Below, in pieces: positions 1 to 6,095 of a stretch of 6,124 nt of DNA (its first letter is position 1; every line of letters starts with the position of its first letter). The notes beneath the pieces are model-generated. The model was not told where the DNA came from. It saw only the letters and a program-made list of their open reading frames with translations, and made no database searches. This DNA comes from Paludibacter sp. (GTDB lineage Bacteria; Bacteroidota; Bacteroidia; Bacteroidales; Paludibacteraceae): positions 1 to 6,124 of the forward strand of contig JANJXE010000111.1 of NCBI GenBank assembly GCA_024709185.1. The letters run 5' to 3'. The position numbers were made by a program, and so were the translations under genes.

Positions 1-892
1 CCTTGAGCTGCGAAACCAGTTGATTTCCTTCGTCGCTTGATGCTGTGTAGGGGTTTTCAACCAAAACCAAATTGGCAGGGCGGTACTCGCCGGTGAGAAC
101 TTCGAAAAGTTTGTGTAATTCAGCTTCTTGTCCGGGATTAAACTGATATAGCCAGGGATTGTTGTTTAAATCAAAAATCCTCGAAGTAAAAGGAATAATC
201 GTGGTTATCTTATGAATACGTGCAAAATCGCAGACCATGGGCACATGGTTGGAGTAAGCCGGACCCACAATCAGATCCACTTCGTCCATAACGTCGTTAG
301 TAAGAATTTCCATCATCCTGAGATCGGATTTCTCAGTGTCGAAGGTGTAAACCTCTATTTGTCTGCCTTTTGCTTTGGCCTGATGGATAGCTAGCAGAGC
401 ACCGGAGTAAAATTCCACAAATCGACTATCGCTGGCTTCGTTACGCTGGTCGAGCATAAAAGGCAGTAAAAATGCAATTTTAAAATGCTGTTTTCGCGCC
501 CGGATAATGGTAGGGCTGGGCTTAATAACCAGTGAATCAGTCTTTTTAGCTACTGTCTGTTCTGTGGATGAAGGCTTTGTGGTATCGGTTTTTTTTGCGG
601 CTTCTTTTGAAACCGGTATTAGTAACTTCATCCCTGCCTTCAAGCCATCTTTGGCATGTGGATTATACCGGATTACTTCATCCTCACTAAGACCAAATTT
701 GACCCTGATACGGAAAAAACCTTCGCGGACCTGAACAGTGTATTCATAAAAATGTGTGCCATCCACTATCACAACAGGATATTCGCTATCCTGAAATAAA
801 TCGCGTTGGATGGAGTGTGCAGGCTGTATATTCAGAAAAAAGGCCAGAAGTACAATGGCCAATCCCGGGTTTATAAATATTTTCGTAGACAT
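1..892 (-). CDS. Secreted LysM and periplasmic-binding-protein-fold protein (3' end missing)
   Basis: The reading frame opens with an ATG at 892-890 and stays open for 297 codons to the window edge, so the C-terminus is missing. Residues 1-27 look like a signal peptide: a short basic start, a hydrophobic run LAIVLLAFFL, then a probable cut after QPAHS. Residues about 50-94 resemble a LysM domain, beginning YEYTVQVREG and ending GMKLLIPV, with the central YNP of the fold. A Lys/Ser/Thr/Pro-rich linker follows (about 95-135). From about 136 (HFKIAFLLPFML) the sequence looks like the start of a type 1 periplasmic-binding fold, with FYSGALLAI and DLIVGPAYSN segments typical of branched-chain amino-acid-binding relatives. 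LysM normally binds peptidoglycan or other GlcNAc polymers. The ligand of the second domain is unknown, and no transporter genes are visible, so a role in envelope sensing or anchoring is only inference. The gene is divergent from the T9SS cargo gene. Confidence 0.85.
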   Translation of the reverse strand, partial: MSTKIFINPGLAIVLLAFFLNIQPAHSIQRDLFQDSEYPVVIVDGTHFYEYTVQVREGFFRIRVKFGLSEDEVIRYNPHAKDGLKAGMKLLIPVSKEAAKKTDTTKPSSTEQTVAKKTDSLVIKPSPTIIRARKQHFKIAFLLPFMLDQRNEASDSRFVEFYSGALLAIHQAKAKGRQIEVYTFDTEKSDLRMMEILTNDVMDEVDLIVGPAYSNHVPMVCDFARIHKITTIIPFTSRIFDLNNNPWLYQFNPGQEAELHKLFEVLTGEYRPANLVLVENPYTASSDEGNQLVSQLK

Positions 893-924
893 TGATTTCA
901 CTGCAATCGGTGGTTTTAACCATG

Positions 925-932
925 CAAATGTA
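925..932 (-). promoter_or_regulatory. -7 promoter box for the LysM/PBP gene
   Basis: Read on the minus strand this is TACATTTG, an exact match to the Bacteroidota -7 consensus TAnnTTTG, and it is followed by CA as in many such promoters. It lies 32 bases before the ATG at 892, which would give a leader of roughly 25 bases. No clear TTTG -33 element is found at the usual distance; only a T-rich stretch (TTTTTCC) is there. The assignment rests on the -7 match and its position. Confidence 0.55.
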
Positions 933-994
933 CAAAAAAATACTTCTTTCAGGAAAAAGCTGTAATAAATTGAAGGTTTTTTTGTTTTTAAAAG

Positions 995-1002
995 TACATT
1001 TG
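995..1002 (+). promoter_or_regulatory. -7 promoter box for the T9SS cargo gene
   Basis: TACATTTG matches TAnnTTTG exactly and ends 19 bases before the ATG at 1022, implying a leader of only about 13 bases. A weak TTG at 970-972 stands 22 bases upstream as a possible -33 element. The box is identical to the divergent one at 925-932, and both sit inside a perfect 11-bp inverted repeat (923-933 and 994-1004). Confidence 0.55.
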
Positions 1003-1021
1003 CACTTGTAAAAAATCATTT

Positions 1022-2344
1022 ATGCATTTTTCCCGGTTAAAATATTATTGTTTGCTTTTTATTTCAGGATGTCTGCCATTCTATCTTACTGCTCAATCTG
1101 TGGTTATTTCGCAAGGGCAGGGCAAAGTGTATCCTTCGTACCAAAACCGCGTGGATGCACTCGTAATGCTTAACGGTATTTCTCCTGAAACTGAGCTAAC
1201 ACTTCAGGCCGACGGTGCGGTAAGCAGCATCGAATGGTATGAGTATTATAACGTGGCCTCTTCTCCTGCATTTCATCCACTGCCTGTTTTCCTGAGTAAT
1301 CTGTCGTCGATACAACCCGATGATAATTGTGGTTATAGTGTGAAACTGAGTGGCACCCGCAATGGTCAGGCTTTTACGCAAACCGTGACGGTGTTTGTGA
1401 TGGATTACCAGTCAAAAATACCTTCTGATTTGCAGCTCACGCCCGTGGAGCCTGTTGGTTGCGATAATTTCCGCCTGGCAGTATCAGGGAATATTCCGGC
1501 AATGTACTACGCCACTTCAACCGGATTGGTGTATGCCGTGGAACGTGAGCTGGAGCTGGATTACGAAACCTTGGAATGGTCGGAAGGCTGGAAAAGCAAA
1601 TCCATTCGTGAAAAAGTTCAACTGGATGAAGGTTCTGTTCCTGTAGCCGTAGCTCCTTTAAAAGATACCTATTTTACCGTAACAGGGGATCAGTTTTCTG
1701 CCGACCTGGGTGTAAGTCCGTTTTCCGTAAAAAGTGGTTTATTTCCAGCAAAACGGGTGGCTTGTAAAATTACAACCACGGCTACCGTTCGAACCGAAAA
1801 GCACGAAAGCGATCGCCCGGAAACTGTAACAACTCTGTCGGGTTCGGCACCCCTTGAGATTCGCTTCAAATCCAATGGGAATGAGCCTGTTGCTAATTAT
1901 TATATCTGGACCATTCACCGTGAAGATGCGCTGGTACTGACCCGCACCGATGAATCACACAATTTTACCTTTACTGAAGCTGGCCAGTATGTAGTGAAAG
2001 TCAGAGCTGAAAATGCCACCTGCACTGCAACCGATTCCCTGATTGTAACCATTTCCGAATCAGCGATATCTGCTCCAAATGTGTTTACACCCAACGGCGA
2101 TGAGATAAACGACGAATTTCGGGTTTCCTACAAGTCGATAATCGAATTTCAGGGTGTTATCTTTAACAGGTGGGGAACTAAAATGTTTGAATGGACGGAT
2201 GTACAAAAAGGGTGGGACGGTACCCACAATGGCCGGCCTGTAAAAGAAGGTCCTTATTTTTATGTAATTCGTGCCAGGGGTTCAGAGGGTAAAATTTACA
2301 ATTTGAAAGGTGATATTAACCTGCTTCGGGGTAAAGGTCAATAA
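1022..2344 (+). CDS. T9SS type B sorting-domain protein (gliding motility-associated C-terminal domain)
   Basis: This 440-residue protein is predicted to be exported by Sec and then carried across the outer membrane by the type IX secretion system. The N-terminus (about 1-25) is a signal sequence with a plausible cut after YLTAQ. The middle (about 26-250) is beta-rich and matches no domain I recognise. Residues about 265-346 look like a PKD-type Ig fold (SAPLEIRFKS, ending with YVVKVRAENATCTATD). The last 90 residues are the CHU_C / type B sorting domain: APNVFTPNGDEINDEF, then FNRWGTKMFEW, GWDGTHNGRPVKEGPYFY, and a final DINLLR strand. This domain is a well-known T9SS export signal in Bacteroidota. 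The start follows a TAnnTTTG box closely. A segment ISGC at 14-17 also resembles a lipobox, so lipidation cannot be excluded. The passenger's function is unknown, and the family name does not by itself prove gliding. Confidence 0.9.
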   Translation: MHFSRLKYYCLLFISGCLPFYLTAQSVVISQGQGKVYPSYQNRVDALVMLNGISPETELTLQADGAVSSIEWYEYYNVASSPAFHPLPVFLSNLSSIQPDDNCGYSVKLSGTRNGQAFTQTVTVFVMDYQSKIPSDLQLTPVEPVGCDNFRLAVSGNIPAMYYATSTGLVYAVERELELDYETLEWSEGWKSKSIREKVQLDEGSVPVAVAPLKDTYFTVTGDQFSADLGVSPFSVKSGLFPAKRVACKITTTATVRTEKHESDRPETVTTLSGSAPLEIRFKSNGNEPVANYYIWTIHREDALVLTRTDESHNFTFTEAGQYVVKVRAENATCTATDSLIVTISESAISAPNVFTPNGDEINDEFRVSYKSIIEFQGVIFNRWGTKMFEWTDVQKGWDGTHNGRPVKEGPYFYVIRARGSEGKIYNLKGDINLLRGKGQ

Positions 2345-2374
2345 AAAAGCAGAGACGTTGATCAACGCCTCTGC
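2341..2374 (-). terminator. Rho-independent terminator downstream of tpx
   Basis: Positions 2349-2374 form a near-perfect 26-base inverted repeat: GCAGAG, one base, CGTT, central GATC loop, AACG, one base, CTCTGC. Read on the minus strand the odd pair is a G-T wobble, and the stem is followed directly by a T-run (complement of 2343-2348). Read on the plus strand the same pair is an A-C mismatch and no T-run follows. The element therefore points to the minus strand and ends tpx transcription, although it begins at the stop codon of the convergent T9SS cargo gene. Confidence 0.8.
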
Positions 2375-2422
2375 CACTTCACACATTAGAAAATGAACCG
2401 ATTCACATCGGAAGCATGCTTT

Positions 2423-2911
2423 TTAAAATTTTACCTCGTAGCTGGGTTCTTCCACAATTTCGGGTACCAACTGATTGTAAGCTACCACACCATTTTCGTC
2501 AATAGCCACAACCGAACGGGCCATGAGTCCGGCCAACGGGCCATCCTGCATCAACACACCATAGTCGGTTGCGAAAGTGTTATAGCGGAAGTCGGAGCCT
2601 GTAATAACGTTTTCAAGACCTTCAGCACCACAGAAACGACCATGTGCAAAAGGTAAATCTTTGGACACACAAAGTACAACTGTATTTTCCTGTTTCGAAT
2701 TCCATGCGTTGAATTTGCGTACCGAAGTGGCACATACCCCTGTATCAAGGCTGGGGAAGATGTTCAATACCACACGTTTACCCTTAAAATCAGCCAGACT
2801 GATTTCGTTCAATCCACTACCCACAAGTTTAAAATCGGGAGCCTTTGTTCCAACTGCCGGCAGTTCACCGCTTACTTTTACAGTCGATCCTTTAAATGTT
2901 ACTGTTGCCAT
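2423..2911 (-). CDS. tpx: Thiol peroxidase, atypical 2-Cys peroxiredoxin
   Basis: Tpx reduces hydrogen peroxide and organic hydroperoxides in the cytoplasm using thioredoxin as electron donor. The 162 residues align by eye along nearly the whole Tpx family. They include [20 protein letters not shown] with the peroxidatic Cys60, [14 protein letters not shown] with the resolving Cys94, and Arg132 in [11 protein letters not shown]. Both catalytic cysteines are present, so the enzyme should be active. The start MATVTFKG is the usual one for Bacteroidota homologues. The protein ends at YEVKF, about six residues earlier than the usual tail (of the YEAALAxLK kind), so the last helix is shortened. 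No exact TAnnTTTG box is visible upstream; the gap to the divergent amylase gene is AT-rich. The gene appears monocistronic, with its own terminator at 2341-2374. Confidence 0.95.
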   Translation of the reverse strand: MATVTFKGSTVKVSGELPAVGTKAPDFKLVGSGLNEISLADFKGKRVVLNIFPSLDTGVCATSVRKFNAWNSKQENTVVLCVSKDLPFAHGRFCGAEGLENVITGSDFRYNTFATDYGVLMQDGPLAGLMARSVVAIDENGVVAYNQLVPEIVEEPSYEVKF

Positions 2912-2972
2912 TATTTATTATTTTAATTTTTTTGATATACTGCTTAAATAACGGTTCAACGCGAATTTTGTT

Positions 2973-2980
2973 TATTTTTG
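2973..2980 (+). promoter_or_regulatory. -7 promoter box for the GH13 amylase gene
   Basis: TATTTTTG fits TAnnTTTG and lies 31 bases before the chosen ATG at 3012, giving a leader of about 25 bases. No convincing -33 TTTG is seen at 17-22 bases upstream. Short T-rich boxes arise by chance in AT-rich DNA, so this is a moderate call. Confidence 0.45.
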
Positions 2981-3011
2981 CGCAAAAAAATGAGTACAAA
3001 TTTGTTGCAGG

Positions 3012-4697
3012 ATGTCAAAATTTACAATTTATCAGGTCTTACCCCGGCTGTTCGGTTCCTACACAGGTCAAAATTTACAAAATGGTTCCATTGAAGAAAA
3101 TGGTTGTGGAAAATTCAACTATTTTACTGCTGAAGCGCTTCAATCAATTAAGGACCTTGGAGTTACGCATATTTGGTTTACGGGTATACTTGAACATGCG
3201 ACAAAAACGGATTACAGCGAAGTTGGAATTCGGCCCGATCATCCGGGAGTAGTGAAAGGTAAGGCCGGATCTGCCTATGCCATAAAGGATTATTACGATG
3301 TGGATCCCGACCTGGCCGAATCGGTTCCCGATCGCATGAAGGAATTTGAGAATCTTGTAAAACGTACCCATCATGAGGAAATGAAGGTGATTATCGATTT
3401 TGTACCCAACCACCTGGCACGTGAATACACTTCCGACAAACGTCCTGAAGGAGTAAATGATTTCGGGGCTAATGATGATCCTGAGCGTGCTTTTTTTCCC
3501 GCAAATAACTTCTACTACTTCCCAGGACAAGCCTTTCAGCCACAGTTTGATACGGCAGGTTATACAGAGTTTCCGGCAAAAGCTACCGGAAATGATCAGT
3601 TTTCTGCCTTTCCGGGAATAAACGATTGGTACGAGACTGTAAAGCTTAATTATGGTGTTGATTATGGCGACCATCGACGGACTTATTTTGATCCAATTCC
3701 CGATACCTGGCTGAAGATGAAGGATATTCTGTTGTTTTGGGCTTCAAAAAAGGTGGATGGATTTCGGTGTGATATGGCCGAAATGGTTCCGGTTGAGTTC
3801 TGGGAATGGGCTATTGCATCGGTTAAACAACAGTATCCAGATGTGCTGTTCATCGCTGAAATATACAATCCTGCTGAATACCGTAATTACCTAATCAGAG
3901 GAGGCTTTGATTATTTGTATGATAAAGTGGGATTGTACGATACATTGCGTGCTGTGATTACTCATCAGCAAAGCGCTTCAGCCATTACCCATTGCTGGCA
4001 GGCGCTCGATGGTATTGCCGACAGAATGCTCAACTTCCTCGAAAATCATGATGAGCAGCGCATTGCGTCTGATTTTTTTGCCGGTGATGCGCAAAAGGCA
4101 TTTCCAGCACTTGTGGTGGCAGCAACGCTTACCAACGCACCTTTTATGGTGTATGCGGGCCAGGAGCTGGGTGAGCCGGGTATGGATGAAGAGGGATTTA
4201 GTGGTCGCGATGGTCGAACAACAATTTTTGATTACTGGCGGGTACAGTCGCTTCAGAAGTGGGCAAATGAAGGGAAATTTAATGAGGATAAGCTGACCGT
4301 TGAACAACGAAAATTAAGGGACCATTACCGCCGCATCCTGAATATAGTTCTAACAGAAAAAGCGCTACAGAAGGGCGAAATGTTCGATGTGAACTATGCC
4401 AATTTACAAAATGACTCGTTTAATCCACATCGTCAGTATGCTTTTTTCAGAAAATCGGGAAATGAGTTGCTGTTGATTGTTGCAAATTTTGATCAGCATG
4501 CATTGTCGTTATCAATTAACATCCCATCTGAAGCATTGTCCTACCTGCAACTTCCGGAGACCGGTACATATCAATTCAGTAATTTATTACAGGAAGGTGC
4601 AGTAATAAACAATGGAGTTTTAAGTTCAGCAACTCCTTTCCGGGTAAATATTGAAGCTTCGTCAGCAGTATTACTTAAACTTATCAGGCAGTTTTAA
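3012..4697 (+). CDS. Cytoplasmic GH13 alpha-amylase-family glycosidase
   Basis: The 561 residues carry all four classical GH13 regions: region I DFVPNH (129-134), region II GFRCD with Arg252 and nucleophile Asp254, region III AEIYN with acid/base Glu283, and region IV FLENHD with transition-state stabiliser Asp347. The (beta/alpha)8 barrel runs from the N-terminus to about 445, with a long insert between regions I and II (about 135-235, rich in aromatic residues) that corresponds to domain B. A C-terminal beta-sandwich covers about 450-561. There is no signal peptide, so it should act in the cytoplasm on alpha-1,4-glucans, maltodextrins or glycogen. This is a family seen as a stand-alone gene in Bacteroidales. 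Exact specificity (hydrolase or transglycosidase) and GH13 subfamily cannot be told from motifs. The ATG at 3012 gives [15 protein letters not shown], the first barrel strand; the nearby ATG at 2990 is out of frame. The 3' end overlaps def by 14 bp on the opposite strand. Confidence 0.93.
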   Translation: MSKFTIYQVLPRLFGSYTGQNLQNGSIEENGCGKFNYFTAEALQSIKDLGVTHIWFTGILEHATKTDYSEVGIRPDHPGVVKGKAGSAYAIKDYYDVDPDLAESVPDRMKEFENLVKRTHHEEMKVIIDFVPNHLAREYTSDKRPEGVNDFGANDDPERAFFPANNFYYFPGQAFQPQFDTAGYTEFPAKATGNDQFSAFPGINDWYETVKLNYGVDYGDHRRTYFDPIPDTWLKMKDILLFWASKKVDGFRCDMAEMVPVEFWEWAIASVKQQYPDVLFIAEIYNPAEYRNYLIRGGFDYLYDKVGLYDTLRAVITHQQSASAITHCWQALDGIADRMLNFLENHDEQRIASDFFAGDAQKAFPALVVAATLTNAPFMVYAGQELGEPGMDEEGFSGRDGRTTIFDYWRVQSLQKWANEGKFNEDKLTVEQRKLRDHYRRILNIVLTEKALQKGEMFDVNYANLQNDSFNPHRQYAFFRKSGNELLLIVANFDQHALSLSINIPSEALSYLQLPETGTYQFSNLLQEGAVINNGVLSSATPFRVNIEASSAVLLKLIRQF

Positions 4698-5235
4698 TTT
4701 TGTAATCGCAGGTAGCTTTTCCTTTTACGATGTTAGTAAGTCGCGATTTAATTAACTGACGTCGAAGAGGATTGATGTGATCAGTAAACAGGCTGCCTTC
4801 CAGGTGATCGTATTCGTGTTGCACCACCCGGGCTTTAAATCCTTCAAACTCTTCGGTGTGTTCGTTAAATTGCTCGTCGAGGTACTTTATTTTAATCCAT
4901 TCCGAGCGTTTTACCTTCTCGCTTATTCCCGGGATGCTCAGACAACCTTCGCTGGCCTCTTCCTCTTCCTCACTCATTTCCAGCATGGTGGGATTAATCA
5001 TAACTACTTTAAAAGTGCCCAGGTCCGGGTCATCTTCTTTTAATGGAGCTAAATCGATAACCAACAGGCGAATGGCCAGCCCGATTTGAGGAGCCGCCAG
5101 TCCGATGCCATCGGCATGGTACATGGTGTCGAACATGTTCTTAATTAACGAAGGTAGTTCAGGATAATCGGAACTAATATTTTCGGTAGGTTTTCGCAAA
5201 ACCGGATGACCATAGGTGTAAATAGGGAGAATCAT
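4684..5235 (-). CDS. def: Peptide deformylase
   Basis: Peptide deformylase removes the formyl group from the N-terminal methionine of new proteins as they leave the ribosome. All three metal-site motifs are intact in the 183 residues: motif 1 GIGLAAPQ (43-50), motif 2 EGCLS (96-100) with metal ligand Cys98, and motif 3 HEYDH (140-144) with ligands His140 and His144 and catalytic Glu141. A run of acidic residues (SEEEEEASE, 88-96) precedes motif 2. The start [14 protein letters not shown] is the usual one. It lies 22 bases after the ruvX stop codon in the same direction, and ruvX-def is a common Bacteroidota pairing, so the two are probably co-transcribed from the ruvX promoter. Its TGA stop lies inside the last codons of the convergent amylase gene, and I see no terminator between them. 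Confidence 0.97.
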   Translation of the reverse strand: MILPIYTYGHPVLRKPTENISSDYPELPSLIKNMFDTMYHADGIGLAAPQIGLAIRLLVIDLAPLKEDDPDLGTFKVVMINPTMLEMSEEEEEASEGCLSIPGISEKVKRSEWIKIKYLDEQFNEHTEEFEGFKARVVQHEYDHLEGSLFTDHINPLRRQLIKSRLTNIVKGKATCDYKIKTA

Positions 5236-5238
5236 TTC

Positions 5239-5270
5239 AATGATTAATGTTTAATGATTAATGTTTAATG
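5239..5270. repeat. 14-bp tandem repeat at the ruvX-def junction (about 2.3 copies)
   Basis: The unit AATGATTAATGTTT occurs twice without a mismatch (5239-5252 and 5253-5266), followed by a partial third copy AATG. It fills the space between def and ruvX and supplies the last codons and stop of ruvX (IKH, then TAA at 5260-5258). It looks like replication slippage rather than a protein-binding array. Confidence 0.85.
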
Positions 5271-5674
5271 GAAGCGAGGTAAGACTGGAGAAGGATTGTA
5301 GCGGCAATTTTGTCGACCAGGGCCTTATTTTGCCGGTCCTTCTTTTTAGCTCCCGAACTTAATAATGTCTGATGGGCGAGGGTAGAAGTGAAGCGTTCGT
5401 CGAACATCACTACAGGAATATCCGGGAAAGCGCGTTGCAAACCTGTGACAAAAGGACGAATAAGCTTCATCGAATCCGAATCTTCTCCATTGAGCTGACG
5501 TGCCAGTCCCACAACAAAAGTGTCCACTTTCTCCTTTAGAAGATAGGCACGCAGATAGGTGAACAATTCATGCGAAAGTACCGTATCGAGACCGTTTGCC
5601 GCTATTTGCATCGGATCGGTAACAGCCAGTCCCACCCTTTTTTGTCCGTAATCTATTGCCAGTATTCTTCCCAT
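5258..5674 (-). CDS. ruvX: RuvX/YqgF family RNase H-fold nuclease
   Basis: The 138 residues have the usual YqgF length and motifs. The N-terminal ILAIDYGQKRVGLAVTDP carries catalytic Asp8; VVGLARQLNGE lies at 54-64; FDERFTS carries Glu93; and ALVDKIAATILLQSYL carries Asp121. Together these acidic residues form the RNase H-like active site. The family is linked in E. coli to 16S rRNA 5'-end maturation and also described as a putative Holliday junction resolvase; which role dominates here cannot be told. VVGLARQ has Ala where many homologues have Pro (VVGLP), a minor change. The start MGRILAIDYG is standard and is preceded by a textbook Bacteroidota promoter. The gene leads a likely two-gene unit with def. 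Confidence 0.95.
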   Translation of the reverse strand: MGRILAIDYGQKRVGLAVTDPMQIAANGLDTVLSHELFTYLRAYLLKEKVDTFVVGLARQLNGEDSDSMKLIRPFVTGLQRAFPDIPVVMFDERFTSTLAHQTLLSSGAKKKDRQNKALVDKIAATILLQSYLASIKH

Positions 5675-5691
5675 CGAATTTATATCAGCTG

Positions 5692-5722
5692 CAAAAGTAC
5701 AAAAAAATAAGATGGTGTCAAA
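5692..5722 (-). promoter_or_regulatory. Promoter of ruvX-def (-33 and -7 boxes)
   Basis: On the minus strand TTTG (5722-5719) is separated by exactly 19 bases from TACTTTTG (5699-5692). Both match the consensus for the primary sigma factor of Bacteroidota (TTTG, 19 or so bases, TAnnTTTG). The -7 box ends 17 bases before the ruvX ATG at 5674, so the leader is about 10 bases. This is the clearest promoter in the window. Confidence 0.8.
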
Positions 5723-5857
5723 AATATTGAATTAACACTTTTCTTTTGTTCTGCTTTTTTTTTACTAGTTTGTTGATAATTAGTATTTTGTCAATCATAG
5801 TAGGTTTTAAATATTTGAATTGAGTTAAAACTGAATTTTTATTTCAATAAAAATAAA

Positions 5858-5865
5858 TACCTTTG
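5858..5865 (+). promoter_or_regulatory. -7 promoter box for the cobalamin riboswitch transcript
   Basis: TACCTTTG matches TAnnTTTG exactly and stands just upstream of the riboswitch core, predicting a transcription start near 5870-5873. A T-run at 5836-5840 is at about the right distance for a weak -33 box but lacks the G. A short inverted repeat, TCACC (5866-5870) with GGTGA (5876-5880), lies at the predicted start site. Confidence 0.65.
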
Positions 5866-5874
5866 TCACCGATT

Positions 5875-6060
5875 TGGTGATCCGCGATAGTTTCCTGTCC
5901 GGATTAAAAGGGAATACGGTGTAAATCCGTAACAGTACCCGCTGCTGTAAGCTCCATATCAACGAACCGGACAATCGTCCAATTGCCACTGGTAACTACC
6001 GGGAAGGCGTCCGGGTTCGGGAGTAAGTCAGAAAACCTGCCGAGTCAATACACGACTTCA
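5875..6060 (+). ncRNA. Cobalamin (adenosylcobalamin-type) riboswitch aptamer
   Basis: The conserved B12 aptamer elements occur in the right order. First comes AAAAGGGAATACGGTG (5906-5921), then AAATCCG (5923-5929) and AACAGTACCCGCTGCTGTAAGC (the CCGC core, about 5931-5952). GCCACTGG (5985-5992) and CGGGAAGGC (6000-6008) follow, and last the B12 box AAGTCAGAAAACCTGCCGA (6025-6043). P5 is visible as TACGG/CCGTA around loop TGTAAAT (5920-5926). After the B12 box, GAGTC/GACTT (6042-6046 and 6054-6058) closes a loop AATACAC whose TACA can pair with TGTA of L5, as expected for the L5-L13 kissing contact. Such riboswitches usually repress genes for B12 uptake (TonB-dependent receptors such as BtuB) or synthesis when cobalamin is plentiful. 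The target here is off the right edge. Outer boundaries are approximate. Confidence 0.95.
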
Positions 6061-6095
6061 TTGTCTTCGGGAATAAAGACAAACGGTATAAACCG
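6061..6095 (+). promoter_or_regulatory. Possible expression-platform hairpins after the riboswitch
   Basis: Two hairpins follow the aptamer. TTGTCTT (6061-6067) pairs with AAGACAA (6076-6082) over an 8-base loop, and CGGT (6084-6087) pairs with ACCG (6092-6095) over ATAA. Neither is followed by a T-run, so a simple intrinsic terminator is not seen here. Control of translation, or a terminator further right, is possible. The role is inferred from position only. Confidence 0.4.

Noticed and set aside
786..1019. Minus-strand frame of 77 codons across the divergent promoter region
   Set aside because: It overlaps the LysM/PBP gene in another frame and crosses both promoter boxes; no coding signal is seen.
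2398..2411. Small hairpin CCGAT-TCAC-ATCGG just downstream of tpx
   Set aside because: The stem is only 5 bp and no T-run follows on either strand; the stronger terminator lies next to it at 2341-2374.
2393..2951. Plus-strand open frames (2393-2656 and 2661-2951) opposite tpx
   Set aside because: They lie antisense to a clear full-length thiol peroxidase, and their translations have no recognisable domain or signal.
2990..3011. ATG at 2990 as an alternative upstream start for the amylase
   Set aside because: It is in a different frame from the GH13 coding sequence, so it cannot extend the protein.
2896..3252. Plus-strand frame of 118 codons spanning the tpx-amylase gap
   Set aside because: It overlaps the amylase start in another frame, and its hydrophobic beginning comes from AT-rich intergenic DNA. 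The GH13 frame explains this DNA.
3144..3674. Minus-strand open frame of 176 codons inside the amylase gene
   Set aside because: It is antisense to the GH13 barrel including region I; its composition looks like a reverse reading, and no family is recognised.
5750..5766. T-run near 5757-5765 as a terminator for a plus-strand transcript
   Set aside because: No stable hairpin precedes it, and no plus-strand gene ends nearby.
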